Shown here: piece by piece, positions 1 through 5,799 of the stretch
How positions within the stretch are numbered: the first letter of the stretch is position 1
Layout of the letters: every line of letters begins with the position of its first letter
From: Pseudomonadota bacterium
Lineage (GTDB): Bacteria > Pseudomonadota > Gammaproteobacteria > Burkholderiales > Burkholderiaceae_B
Direction: 5' to 3'
NCBI GenBank assembly: GCA_023432075.1
Contig: JAEYVD010000302.1
Coordinates: 1 to 8,432, forward strand
Length of the DNA stretch: 8,432 bases
Translations under genes and position numbers: made by a program
The notes under the pieces: model-generated
What the model was told of the DNA's origin: nothing
The model's input: the letters and a program-made list of their open reading frames with translations, nothing else
Databases searched by the model: none

Positions 1-964
1 TGTCCTGCACCACCATGACGATCAGCAGGTCGCCGTTGCCCGGGCGGCTGAGCGCGATGCGCAGGTTGTTGGACCCGCGCACCGAGCGCGTTTCGGGATG
101 GCTGCCGGCAGGCATGACGTCCACGAAGGGTTCATCGGCGTAGCGCGCTTCGAACAGGGCCTGGAAGTCGGTGTCACGCGCCTCGGGTTGGATGCGGGCA
201 TAAATGGTGGAGAACATGCCACGGATCATCGGCACCAGATGCGGCACGAACGTCAGACCCACCTTGCCGCCGGCCAGCTTTTCCAGCTGCGCGGTGATCT
301 CGGGGTGGTGGCGATGGCCGGCCACGCCGTAGGCCTTGAAGTTGTCGGAGGCTTCCGAGAACAGCGAACCCACTTCCGCCTTGCGGCCAGCGCCGGACAC
401 GCCCGACTTGCAGTCGGCGATCAGCGTTTGCGTATCAACCAGCGCCTTGCCGCCTTCAAGCAGCGGCGCCAGGCCCAGCAAGACCGTGGTGGGGTAGCAG
501 CCGGGGTTGCCGATGACGCGCGCCTTGGAGATGGCTTCGCGGTTCAGTTCCACCAGGCCATACTGGGATTCGGCCAGAATGTCCGGGCAGGTATGGGGAA
601 TCTTGTACCAGCGTTCAAAAGTGGGAATGTCCTGCAGGCGGAAGTCGGCAGCCAGGTCAATGACGCGCGTGCCCGCGGCGATGAGTTCCTGGGCCTGCGC
701 CATGGCCACGCCGTGGGGCGTGGCAAAGAAGACGACGTCGCAGTCGGTCAGCGAAGCCTTTTCCGGCGCAGAGAACGCAAGCTTCACACGGCCGCGCAGG
801 TTCGGGTACATGTCGGCGACGGGCAGGCCGTCTTCCTTGCGGGACGTGATGGCAGTCAATTCCACATTGGGATGCTGCGACAGCAAGCGCAGCAGTTCGA
901 CACCGGTGTATCCGGTGCCGCCGACGATACCAACCTTGATGCGGGTGTTCGATGCTTGGGCCAT
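1..964 (-). CDS. argC: N-acetyl-gamma-glutamyl-phosphate reductase, 3' end cut by window edge
   Basis: Arginine biosynthesis enzyme: NADPH-dependent reduction of N-acetyl-glutamyl-5-phosphate to N-acetyl-glutamate semialdehyde in the cytoplasm. 321 codons are present; family members are about 340-355 residues, so roughly the last 30 residues lie beyond the left edge. The N-terminal Rossmann motif [11 protein letters not shown] spans residues 11-21. The catalytic cysteine is Cys156 in [11 protein letters not shown], and the histidine-rich GHRHHPEI motif at 216-223 matches the usual active-site His region. The start ATG (964-962) is preceded by a modest purine stretch (GAAGAG) about ten bases upstream. 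It follows rpsI in the same direction after 196 bp that contain a strong terminator, so it probably has its own promoter, but none with a good -35 box was found. No frameshift or missing motif was seen in the visible part. Confidence 0.96.
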   Translation of the reverse strand, partial: MAQASNTRIKVGIVGGTGYTGVELLRLLSQHPNVELTAITSRKEDGLPVADMYPNLRGRVKLAFSAPEKASLTDCDVVFFATPHGVAMAQAQELIAAGTRVIDLAADFRLQDIPTFERWYKIPHTCPDILAESQYGLVELNREAISKARVIGNPGCYPTTVLLGLAPLLEGGKALVDTQTLIADCKSGVSGAGRKAEVGSLFSEASDNFKAYGVAGHRHHPEITAQLEKLAGGKVGLTFVPHLVPMIRGMFSTIYARIQPEARDTDFQALFEARYADEPFVDVMPAGSHPETRSVRGSNNLRIALSRPGNGDLLIVMVVQD

Positions 965-1074
965 GATGAATGCTCTTCGGAGAACGAATAACGATTGTAT
1001 CGCTCGGGAAACCCGCTAATGCGGCAGGCGTGCTGGAATTGCCACTGCAAACCTTTTTTCCGACCGAACGCGTG

Positions 1075-1090
1075 GCGCGGAGTTCCGCGC
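1075..1090. repeat. Short inverted repeat upstream of argC
   Basis: Seven-base perfect arms (GCGCGGA / TCCGCGC) separated by two bases. It directly abuts the larger palindrome at 1091-1120, so the two form an almost continuous structured block between the rpsI terminator and the argC leader. No function is assigned; it could be a nested RNA hairpin or a protein-binding palindrome. Confidence 0.6.
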
Positions 1091-1120
1091 GGGCCGGCAA
1101 TGACATGGCATTGCCGGCCC
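1091..1120. repeat. Perfect 12-bp inverted repeat between rpsI and argC
   Basis: The arms GGGCCGGCAATG and CATTGCCGGCCC pair perfectly around a six-base loop. On the minus strand it starts immediately after the T-tract of the rpsI terminator. It is not itself followed by a T-tract in that direction, so it is not a simple second intrinsic terminator. It may block 3' exonucleases on rpsI transcripts, act as a pause/backup terminator, or serve as an operator for argC. Function is inference only. Confidence 0.75.
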
Positions 1121-1152
1121 AAAAACAAAAAGCCCGCCGAAGCGGGCTTTTT
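1121..1152 (-). terminator. Intrinsic terminator of rplM-rpsI (UUCG tetraloop)
   Basis: Eight bases after the rpsI stop the minus strand carries GCCCGC-TTCG-GCGGGC flanked by A5 and T5, followed by G and a second T5 run. This is the exceptionally stable C(UUCG)G tetraloop hairpin with a U-rich tail. The A-tract on the other side means it could also work in the opposite direction, but no plus-strand gene needs it. Confidence 0.93.
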
Positions 1153-1160
1153 GCAGGGCA

Positions 1161-1553
1161 TTAACGCTTGCTGAACTGCTTGCGACGACGCGCCTTGCGG
1201 AAGCCGACCTTCTTACGTTCGACTTCACGGGCATCGCGGGTCACGAAGCCAGCTTGCGACAGCGAGGGCTTCAGCGTGGCGTCGTAATCGATCAGGGCAC
1301 GCGTGATGCCGTGACGGATGGCGCCGGCTTGGCCGGTTTCGCCGCCGCCGTGCACGTTGACCTTGATGTCAAACGATTCCAGGTGGCCGGTCAGTTCCAG
1401 CGGCTGGCGCACGACCATGCGGCCGGTTTCACGAGCGAAGAACTCGTCGACGGGCTTGCCGTTGACGACGATCTTGCCAGTGCCCTTCTTGATGAAAACG
1501 CGAGCCACCGAAGTTTTGCGACGGCCGGTTCCGTAATTCCAGTTACCGATCAT
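1161..1553 (-). CDS. rpsI: 30S ribosomal protein S9 (uS9)
   Basis: Small-subunit ribosomal protein of 130 residues, the normal bacterial length. The N-terminal part contains the family pattern [14 protein letters not shown] (residues 7-20), the middle has [17 protein letters not shown] (68-84), and the protein ends in the basic tail [12 protein letters not shown]. In ribosomes generally the last Arg of this tail reaches the P-site tRNA anticodon stem. It is the second gene of the conserved rplM-rpsI pair. Only nine bases separate it from the rplM stop, and its Shine-Dalgarno sequence AAGGAAA overlaps that stop codon (TAAGGAAACGCCATG), which favours translational coupling. A strong terminator follows. 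No anomaly was seen. Confidence 0.98.
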   Translation of the reverse strand: MIGNWNYGTGRRKTSVARVFIKKGTGKIVVNGKPVDEFFARETGRMVVRQPLELTGHLESFDIKVNVHGGGETGQAGAIRHGITRALIDYDATLKPSLSQAGFVTRDAREVERKKVGFRKARRRKQFSKR

Positions 1554-1562
1554 GGCGTTTCC

Positions 1563-1991
1563 TTAGATATCCAGCGTCTTGGGCTGCTGGGCGGTGTGCG
1601 GGTGCTCGGCACCAGCATAGACCTTCAGCTTCTTGATCATAGCGTAGCCCAGAGGACCCTTGGGCAGCATGCCCTTGACGGCCTTCTGAATGGCACGGCC
1701 GGGAAAACGCTCTTGCATTTTCTCGAAGTTCGTTTCACGGATACCGCCCGGGTACGTCGTGTGGCGGAAGTACTTCTTGTCCTTCGCCTTGGCGCCGGTA
1801 ACAACGATATCGGACGCGTTGATGATGACGATGTAGTCACCGGTATCAACGTGAGGCGTGAATTCAGGTTTGTGCTTGCCACGCAGACGACGTGCGACTT
1901 CGCTGGCCACACGACCGAGGACTTTGCCCTTGGCGTCGATCACAAACCAGTCACGTTGGACTTCATGCGGCTTGGCCACAAAGGTCTTCAT
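1563..1991 (-). CDS. rplM: 50S ribosomal protein L13 (uL13)
   Basis: Large-subunit ribosomal protein of 142 residues, matching the usual bacterial length. It begins [15 protein letters not shown], followed by [14 protein letters not shown] (residues 18-31), [13 protein letters not shown] (47-59) and the C-terminal [12 protein letters not shown] segment, all typical of uL13, an early-assembly 23S rRNA-binding protein. The ATG at 1991 is chosen because AGGAA lies just upstream (TTAGGAACCATCATG) and the product then starts exactly like known L13 proteins; a TTG further upstream at 2063 would add a non-homologous extension. First gene of the rplM-rpsI operon. In Escherichia coli L13 represses its own operon through the leader, and a structured leader is also visible here. 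Confidence 0.98.
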   Translation of the reverse strand: MKTFVAKPHEVQRDWFVIDAKGKVLGRVASEVARRLRGKHKPEFTPHVDTGDYIVIINASDIVVTGAKAKDKKYFRHTTYPGGIRETNFEKMQERFPGRAIQKAVKGMLPKGPLGYAMIKKLKVYAGAEHPHTAQQPKTLDI

Positions 1992-2160
1992 GATGGTTCC
2001 TAAGAATAAAAATTTGCTCTGGCCGGAACATCCAGCCAGTGTTCTTTCCCAAACTAGGCCCAAATCCAGGGTGAATTTTCCAAGACTAAATACATTGCCT
2101 TAAAAAACCCGACCGAATCCCTGAACTTTTTCAGGCCCTTAAATCGCCCCCCGCCTAAGC
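1992..2160 (-). promoter_or_regulatory. Structured leader of rplM-rpsI (candidate autoregulatory region)
   Basis: Between the candidate promoter and the rplM start the transcript would carry about 160 untranslated bases. Two hairpins are clear on the minus strand. One has perfect six-base arms CCTGAA/TTCAGG with a four-base loop (2120-2135). The other is a nine-pair stem CTGGCTGGA/TCCGGCCAG with one G-U pair and a three-base loop (2019-2039), ending 27 bases before the ATG and followed by an A/U-rich stretch. The position suits control by L13 binding or simple standby structure; the mechanism is inferred from the E. coli operon. Confidence 0.45.
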
Positions 2161-2188
2161 GTTATGAATCCGCCCGTGCAAAGGTCAA
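2161..2188 (-). promoter_or_regulatory. Candidate sigma-70 promoter of rplM-rpsI
   Basis: The minus strand shows TTGACC (2188-2183), 16 bases, then CATAAC (2166-2161). That is five of six matches to the -35 consensus and four of six to the -10. It is the best-placed promoter-like pair in the 332-bp gap upstream of rplM and implies a start near 2154. The remaining stretch 2189-2323, towards livF, shows no gene and no convincing intrinsic terminator for the liv operon. Confidence 0.5.
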
Positions 2189-2323
2189 AATGAGGGAAAG
2201 CCTGAAATTCTAACACGGCTGCTCAAAAAATGGGCAAGCGGACAGAATTCAGGCGATTCACCGCGGCCATCCCAGGACAGCCGCCGCAAAATGCATCAGG
2301 GGGCACATGCTGCTCCCTACCCG

Positions 2324-3034
2324 TCAGGCGCCCAGGTAGGCTTCCAGGACGCGCGGGTGGCCGAGCAGTTCGCGTCCGGTGCCCGTCAGCGCCATGGCGC
2401 CGTTTTCAAGCACGTAGCCTTGCTGGGCGATCTTGAGCGCCTGGCGCACGTTCTGTTCGACCAGGAACAGCGTGAGGCCGTCTGCGTTGATGGCGCGCAG
2501 CGACCGGAAGATCTCCTGCACGACGATCGGCGCCAGACCCATCGAAGGTTCGTCCAGCAGCAGCAGGCGCGGCTTGGCCATCAAGGCGCGACCGATGGCC
2601 AGCATCTGCTGCTCGCCGCCGGACAGGTTGCCGGCCATGCCGCTGATCCGCTCTTTCAGGCGCGGAAACAGGTTGAACACGTATTCCAGATCGGACGCGA
2701 CGTTCTTCAGGCCGCGGCGATAGGCGCCGAGTTCCAGGTTTTCCAGCACCGTCATGGTGGTCAGGATGGCCCGGCCTTCGGGCACCTGCACGATGCCGCG
2801 CGCGACCAGCTGGTTCGGCGCGAGGTTGGTGACGTCTTCGCCCTCGAAGAGGATGCGGCCGCGCGCCTTGGGCAACAGGCCCGACAGCGCAAGCAGCGTC
2901 GTCGACTTGCCGGCGCCGTTGGCGCCGACCAGGGCGGTGATTTCGTTGGCGTTCAGGTCCAGGTCGATGCCGCGCACGGCTTCGATGTGGCCGTAGTTGA
3001 CCTCGAGCCCGCGGACTTCCAGCATGGCGCTCAT
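2324..3034 (-). CDS. livF: LIV-type ABC transporter ATP-binding protein LivF
   Basis: ATPase subunit of a branched-chain-amino-acid-type importer, 236 residues (family about 233-237), acting at the cytoplasmic face as a partner of LivG. Walker A GANGAGKST is at 37-45, Gln83 sits at the Q-loop position (QVPEGR), the ABC signature LSGGEQQ is at 137-143, and Walker B LLLLDEP is at 157-163. The switch position reads LVEQN (191-195) with Gln instead of His, as is normal for LivF proteins. It ends in EAYLGA, also typical. The ATG at 3034 is supported by GGAGG seven bases upstream; Met4 is a weaker alternative. The start overlaps the stop of a possible 20-codon ORF (ATGA), see that entry. Last gene of the liv cluster. 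Confidence 0.95.
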   Translation of the reverse strand: MSAMLEVRGLEVNYGHIEAVRGIDLDLNANEITALVGANGAGKSTTLLALSGLLPKARGRILFEGEDVTNLAPNQLVARGIVQVPEGRAILTTMTVLENLELGAYRRGLKNVASDLEYVFNLFPRLKERISGMAGNLSGGEQQMLAIGRALMAKPRLLLLDEPSMGLAPIVVQEIFRSLRAINADGLTLFLVEQNVRQALKIAQQGYVLENGAMALTGTGRELLGHPRVLEAYLGA

Positions 3035-3107
3035 TGTGTAGCCTCCGCGCGTCGCGCTGCGGTATTCGTCTTGGGAGCGGCCCGGCGACTCATCGGGCGG
3101 CCTCCGC
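3026..3107 (-). repeat. Duplicated translation-initiation region at livG/livF
   Basis: Two near-identical blocks lie 59 bases apart on the minus strand. The upstream copy (3107-3084) reads GCGGAGGC, six bases, ATGAGTCGCC. The downstream copy (3048-3026) reads GCGGAGGC, six bases, ATGAGCGCC. The downstream copy is the livF ribosome-binding site and start; the upstream one sits at the end of livG. Identical Shine-Dalgarno and identical seven-base spacing suggest a short tandem duplication of the start region, although convergent selection on ribosome-binding sites is possible. Confidence 0.55.
3031..3093 (-). CDS. Possible 20-residue coupling ORF between livG and livF
   Basis: A 20-codon ORF fills the gap between livG and livF exactly. 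Its ATG overlaps the livG stop (ATGA at 3093-3090) and its TGA overlaps the livF ATG (ATGA at 3034-3031). GGAGG lies seven bases before its start, the same arrangement as at livF. The product would start MSRRAAPK and end AEATQ, is basic (four Arg, one Lys), and has no signal peptide or membrane segment. I recognise no family. The likeliest role, if translated, is to carry ribosomes from livG to livF so the two ATPases are made in step; the peptide itself may have no function. Chance is not excluded. Confidence 0.35.
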   Translation of the reverse strand: MSRRAAPKTNTAARRAEATQ

Positions 3108-3878
3108 TTGTTCGGTGTCTTCGTCGTCTTCGCGGCCCAGGTAGGCCTCGATGACCTGTTCGTTGTTGCGGATGTCCTCGGGACCGCCGCAAGCGATGAT
3201 CTTGCCGAAGTTCAGCACCGCGATGCGTTCGCACAGACCCATGACAAAGCGCATGTCGTGCTCGATCATGAGGATGGTGTAGCCGCGGTCGCGAATGGCC
3301 AGGATCTCGCGCATCAGTTCGGCGCGTTCGCCGGTGTTCATGCCGGCGACGGGCTCGTCCAGGAGCAGCAGCTTGGGCTCGGTGGCCAGCGCGCGCGCCA
3401 GCTCCAGGCGGCGCTGCTCGCCGTAGGACAGGTTGTCGGCCAGATCGTTGGCCTTGTGGTCCAGGCGCATCCACGTCAGCAGCTCGTGCGCGCGTTCGCG
3501 GGCGCGCTGCTCGTGTTCGCGGTAACCCGGCAGGCCCAGCAGCAGGCTGGGGAAACCGTAGTTCATGTGGCGGTAGGCGCCCACGACGACGTTTTCCAGC
3601 AGCGTCATCTCCTTGAAGAGACGGATGTTCTGGAACGTGCGGGCGATGCCCATGCGCGTGATGCTGTGCGGCTTCTTGCGCAGCACGCTCTCGCCCTGGA
3701 AGGTGATGGAGCCGCCGCTCGGCGGGAGCAGTCCGGTGATCAGGTTGAACACCGTGGTCTTGCCGGCGCCGTTCGGGCCGATCAGGCCGAAGATGGCGCC
3801 TTCGGGTACGGACAGGCTGACGTCATGCAGCACATGCAGGCCGCCAAAGCTCTTGGAGACGGAAGAGAGCTCAAGCAT
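3090..3878 (-). CDS. livG: LIV-type ABC transporter ATP-binding protein LivG
   Basis: Second ATPase of the importer, 262 residues (family about 250-265). It has Walker A GPNGAGKT at 34-41, Q-loop Gln83 in RTFQNIRLF, a signature LSYGEQRR at 150-157, Walker B LLLLDEP at 170-176 and switch His207 in MIEHDM. The longer helical insert around 100-130 distinguishes LivG from LivF. The ATG at 3878 is preceded by GGGAGG eight bases upstream and gives the expected MLELSSVSKSFGG start; an upstream TTG in frame at 3962 would run into livM and is rejected. The start overlaps the last eight bases of livM (3871-3878), pointing to coupled translation. After the usual EAYLG ending there is an acidic tail (REDDEDTEQAEAAR), a mild peculiarity. 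Confidence 0.95.
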   Translation of the reverse strand: MLELSSVSKSFGGLHVLHDVSLSVPEGAIFGLIGPNGAGKTTVFNLITGLLPPSGGSITFQGESVLRKKPHSITRMGIARTFQNIRLFKEMTLLENVVVGAYRHMNYGFPSLLLGLPGYREHEQRARERAHELLTWMRLDHKANDLADNLSYGEQRRLELARALATEPKLLLLDEPVAGMNTGERAELMREILAIRDRGYTILMIEHDMRFVMGLCERIAVLNFGKIIACGGPEDIRNNEQVIEAYLGREDDEDTEQAEAAR

Positions 3879-4746
3879 GGCGCTTTCCTCCCTGGCGGCT
3901 TTGACGCATCCAGCGCTTGAAGCGCGCCGGATCCCAGATGCCTTGCGGCAGGAACAACACAATCACCACCAGGATCACTCCATTCGCGATCAGGCGCAGA
4001 TCCGCAAATCCACGCAGCAATTCAGGCAGCGTCGTAATGATGAAGCTGCCCAGCACGGGGCCAGCCAGGCCGCCGATGCCGCCCAGGATCGCCATCGTCA
4101 GGATTTCGACGCCGCGGTCGAAGCCGTATTCGTTGGGACCGATGAAGAACGTCAGGTGCGCGTTCAGCGCGCCGGCCAGACCGGCGATCACCGCGCCGGC
4201 CACGAAGGCCAGCATCTTGTTGGCGCGCACGTCGATGCCCATCATGCCGGCCGCGGTCTCGTCGCCACGAATGGCGTCGAAGGAACGGCCGATCTTGGAG
4301 GCGCGCACGCGCCACAGCACGAACAGCACGATGATCACGGCCAGCAGCACATGCCACCACTGCGTGAGCTGGGGAATGCCATTCAGGCCCAGCGCGCCGC
4401 CGGTGATGGACTCGGTGTTCAGGATGGTCACGCGGACCACTTCACCGAAGCCCAGCGTGGCCATCGCCAGATAGACCCCCGACAACCGCAGCGTCGGCAG
4501 GCCGATCAGGGCCGCGACCAGCGCCGGAGCGGCCATGCCGCCCGCCAGTGCGACCGCGAAGGGCGCGTCGTAATTCATGGTGAGCAGCGCGGCCGTGTAG
4601 GCCCCGATGCCCATGAAGGCGGCGTTGGCCATGGCAAGCATGCCGCAGGCCAGCGTCAGCCAGATGGAGAGGGCCAGGAGTGCATTGGTGCCAAGCGTCA
4701 GCACCAGGTTGCCGTAGATGGCCCAGAAATTTTCGAATCCGCTCAT
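3871..4746 (-). CDS. livM: LIV-type ABC transporter permease LivM
   Basis: Inner-membrane permease of 291 residues, one half of the translocation channel with LivH. It is the short LivM form common in betaproteobacteria; E. coli LivM has a longer N-terminal part. Hydrophobic segments are near residues 14-35, 38-57, 62-82, 88-108, 131-147, 176-197, 213-240 and 252-267. The coupling-loop region that should contact the ATPases is at about 152-172 (IGRSFDAIRGDETAAGMMGID), a typical EAA-like pattern with Gly-Ile. The ATG at 4746 lies four bases after the livH stop; AAGG is present nearby but the ribosome-binding site is weak, so coupling to livH is likely. The 3' end overlaps livG by eight bases. 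Confidence 0.94.
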   Translation of the reverse strand: MSGFENFWAIYGNLVLTLGTNALLALSIWLTLACGMLAMANAAFMGIGAYTAALLTMNYDAPFAVALAGGMAAPALVAALIGLPTLRLSGVYLAMATLGFGEVVRVTILNTESITGGALGLNGIPQLTQWWHVLLAVIIVLFVLWRVRASKIGRSFDAIRGDETAAGMMGIDVRANKMLAFVAGAVIAGLAGALNAHLTFFIGPNEYGFDRGVEILTMAILGGIGGLAGPVLGSFIITTLPELLRGFADLRLIANGVILVVIVLFLPQGIWDPARFKRWMRQSRQGGKRHA

Positions 4747-4749
4747 ACC

Positions 4750-5631
4750 TTAAGCCTTGCGTTGAACCACTTTGCCGAACAGACCTTGCGGGCGGACCAG
4801 CAGGATCAGGAACAGCAGGCCGAAAGCCACCGCGTCGCGCATGGTGGAGCCGATGTACGCCACGGACAGCACCTCGGCAAAGCCCAGGAAAAGACCGCCC
4901 AGCATGGCGCCGCGGATGTCTCCCATCCCGCCCAGGATGATGACCGCGATGCCCTTGTGCAGCATCGGCTGGCCCATCAGGGGGAATAGCGCGTTCGAGT
5001 ACAGGCCGATCAGCACGCCAGCCACGCCGCCCAGGGCGGCCGCGGCGAACGAGGTGGTGATGAACAGCTTTTCGACGTTGATGCCCAGCAGCCAGGCGGC
5101 CTTGGGCGATTCGGCGATGGCGCGCAGCGCGCGGCCAAACTGCGTGCGGCGCATCACGAACATCAGCACCGCCATCAGCGCGAACGACAGGAAGATGATC
5201 CCCAGTTCGATGACGGTCAGGTGCATACCCGCGACTTCGATGACTTCCTCGGGCACGGTGCCGTGCGGGAAGCGCAGATTGCTGGCGCCAAAGATACTTT
5301 GGGCGCCGTTGTTCAGGATGATGCCGACACCGATGGTGGCGATCATGGGAATCAGGTGGGGTGCGTTGCGCTTGCGCAGCGGCTTGAGCACCAGGTAGTC
5401 AATGATGACCCCGGTAAAGCCGGCGACGAAGAACGCAACCATCAGCGCGGCCCACAAGGGCAGGCTGAATTGCTCGACCACGACCAGTGCTGCGTAGGCG
5501 CCAACCATGAAGACGGCGCCATGCGCCAGGTTGATCACCCCGAGCACGCCGAAGATCAGCGTGAAGCCCAGCGCGAACAGTGCATACACACAGCCCAGCG
5601 ACAAGGCATTGACGAATTGTTGTTCGAACAT
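4750..5631 (-). CDS. livH: LIV-type ABC transporter permease LivH
   Basis: Inner-membrane permease of 293 residues. It begins MFEQQFVNALSLGCVYALFALG and contains GVINLAHGAVFMVGAY (31-46), a hallmark of LivH proteins. Further hydrophobic segments lie near 59-80, 95-108, 140-160, 190-211, 226-254 and 266-280. The coupling loop is around 166-185 (FGRALRAIAESPKAAWLLGI). It ends in RPQGLFGKVVQRKA, typical of the family. I place the start at ATG 5631, with GGAAAG nine bases upstream; an in-frame TTG at 5646 would add five residues and lacks a better ribosome site. Its leader (5632-5734) follows the terminator after the binding-protein gene and holds further hairpins. The next gene livM starts three bases after its stop. 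Confidence 0.94.
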   Translation of the reverse strand: MFEQQFVNALSLGCVYALFALGFTLIFGVLGVINLAHGAVFMVGAYAALVVVEQFSLPLWAALMVAFFVAGFTGVIIDYLVLKPLRKRNAPHLIPMIATIGVGIILNNGAQSIFGASNLRFPHGTVPEEVIEVAGMHLTVIELGIIFLSFALMAVLMFVMRRTQFGRALRAIAESPKAAWLLGINVEKLFITTSFAAAALGGVAGVLIGLYSNALFPLMGQPMLHKGIAVIILGGMGDIRGAMLGGLFLGFAEVLSVAYIGSTMRDAVAFGLLFLILLVRPQGLFGKVVQRKA

Positions 5632-5660
5632 GATGGGACTTTCCAAATCTGAGAGGGCCG

Positions 5661-5704
5661 CCTCGCCGTGCCCACAGCGAGGTCTGGTGTGCTTCCGGGG
5701 AAGC
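5661..5704 (-). promoter_or_regulatory. Two hairpins in the livH leader
   Basis: Downstream of the livK terminator and before livH, the minus strand carries GCTTCC-CC-GGAAGC (5704-5691) and CCTCGC ... GCGAGG (5682-5661) with a ten-base loop that can pair further inside. The second ends about 20 bases before the livH ribosome-binding site. They may stabilise the processed livHMGF message or modulate livH initiation. No promoter close to consensus was seen in 5632-5734. The structure is visible; the role is inferred. Confidence 0.4.
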
Positions 5705-5729
5705 TTTCTACTTGGTGAGGCCCTGCGAT

Positions 5730-5772
5730 AAAAAGCGCCTTGCAGACGGCCGGGAGGCCATCCGCAAGGCGC
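5730..5772 (-). terminator. Strong intrinsic terminator between livK and livH
   Basis: On the minus strand a stem of about 17 pairs (left arm GCGCCTTGCGGATGGCC, right arm GGCCGTCTGCAAGGCGC, two G-U pairs) closes a four-base loop TCCC and is followed directly by TTTTT. It lies 28 bases after the livK stop. As livH to livF follow in the same direction, it probably acts as a partial terminator that gives more binding protein than membrane complex, a common layout in binding-protein operons. Confidence 0.85.
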
Positions 5773-5793
5773 ATCCCCCCGCGCGGGGATGCG
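5770..5793 (-). repeat. GC-rich hairpin just after livK, overlapping the terminator
   Basis: Nine-base perfect arms CGCATCCCC / GGGGATGCG with a six-base loop begin seven bases after the livK stop on the minus strand. The last three bases (5772-5770) are also the first bases of the terminator stem, so both cannot be fully formed at once. It may protect the livK 3' end or tune terminator folding. Confidence 0.7.
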
Positions 5794-5799
5794 TACTGC

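Noticed and set aside
98..991. 297-codon plus-strand ORF opposite argC
   Set aside because: Antisense shadow of argC, whose catalytic motifs are intact; composition is typical of a reverse-frame artefact.
994..999. TACAAT on the minus strand as an argC -10 box
   Set aside because: The hexamer is good, but sequences 16-18 bases upstream match the -35 consensus at one position or none, so I do not call a promoter.
1992..2063. TTG start for rplM at 2063
   Set aside because: It would add 24 residues with no resemblance to L13; the ATG at 1991 gives the standard 142-residue protein with a good ribosome site.
3031..3474. 147-codon minus-strand ORF in another frame across livG
   Set aside because: Most of it is an alternative frame of livG. 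Only its last 20 codons, starting at the ATG that overlaps the livG stop, have a credible ribosome-binding site, and these are reported separately.
2291..3920. Long plus-strand ORFs opposite livF and livG (2291-3154, 3108-3920)
   Set aside because: Both overlap complete ABC ATPase genes on the other strand and show only low-complexity Gln/Ala/Val-rich translations.
3613..4989. 458-codon plus-strand ORF opposite livG/livM/livH
   Set aside because: It is antisense to three well-supported genes, rich in Gln, His and Arg as expected from reversed GC-rich codons, and has no family motif.
5632..5646. TTG start for livH at 5646
   Set aside because: The ATG at 5631 has a suitable GGAAAG upstream and gives the normal LivH start; the TTG adds five residues only.
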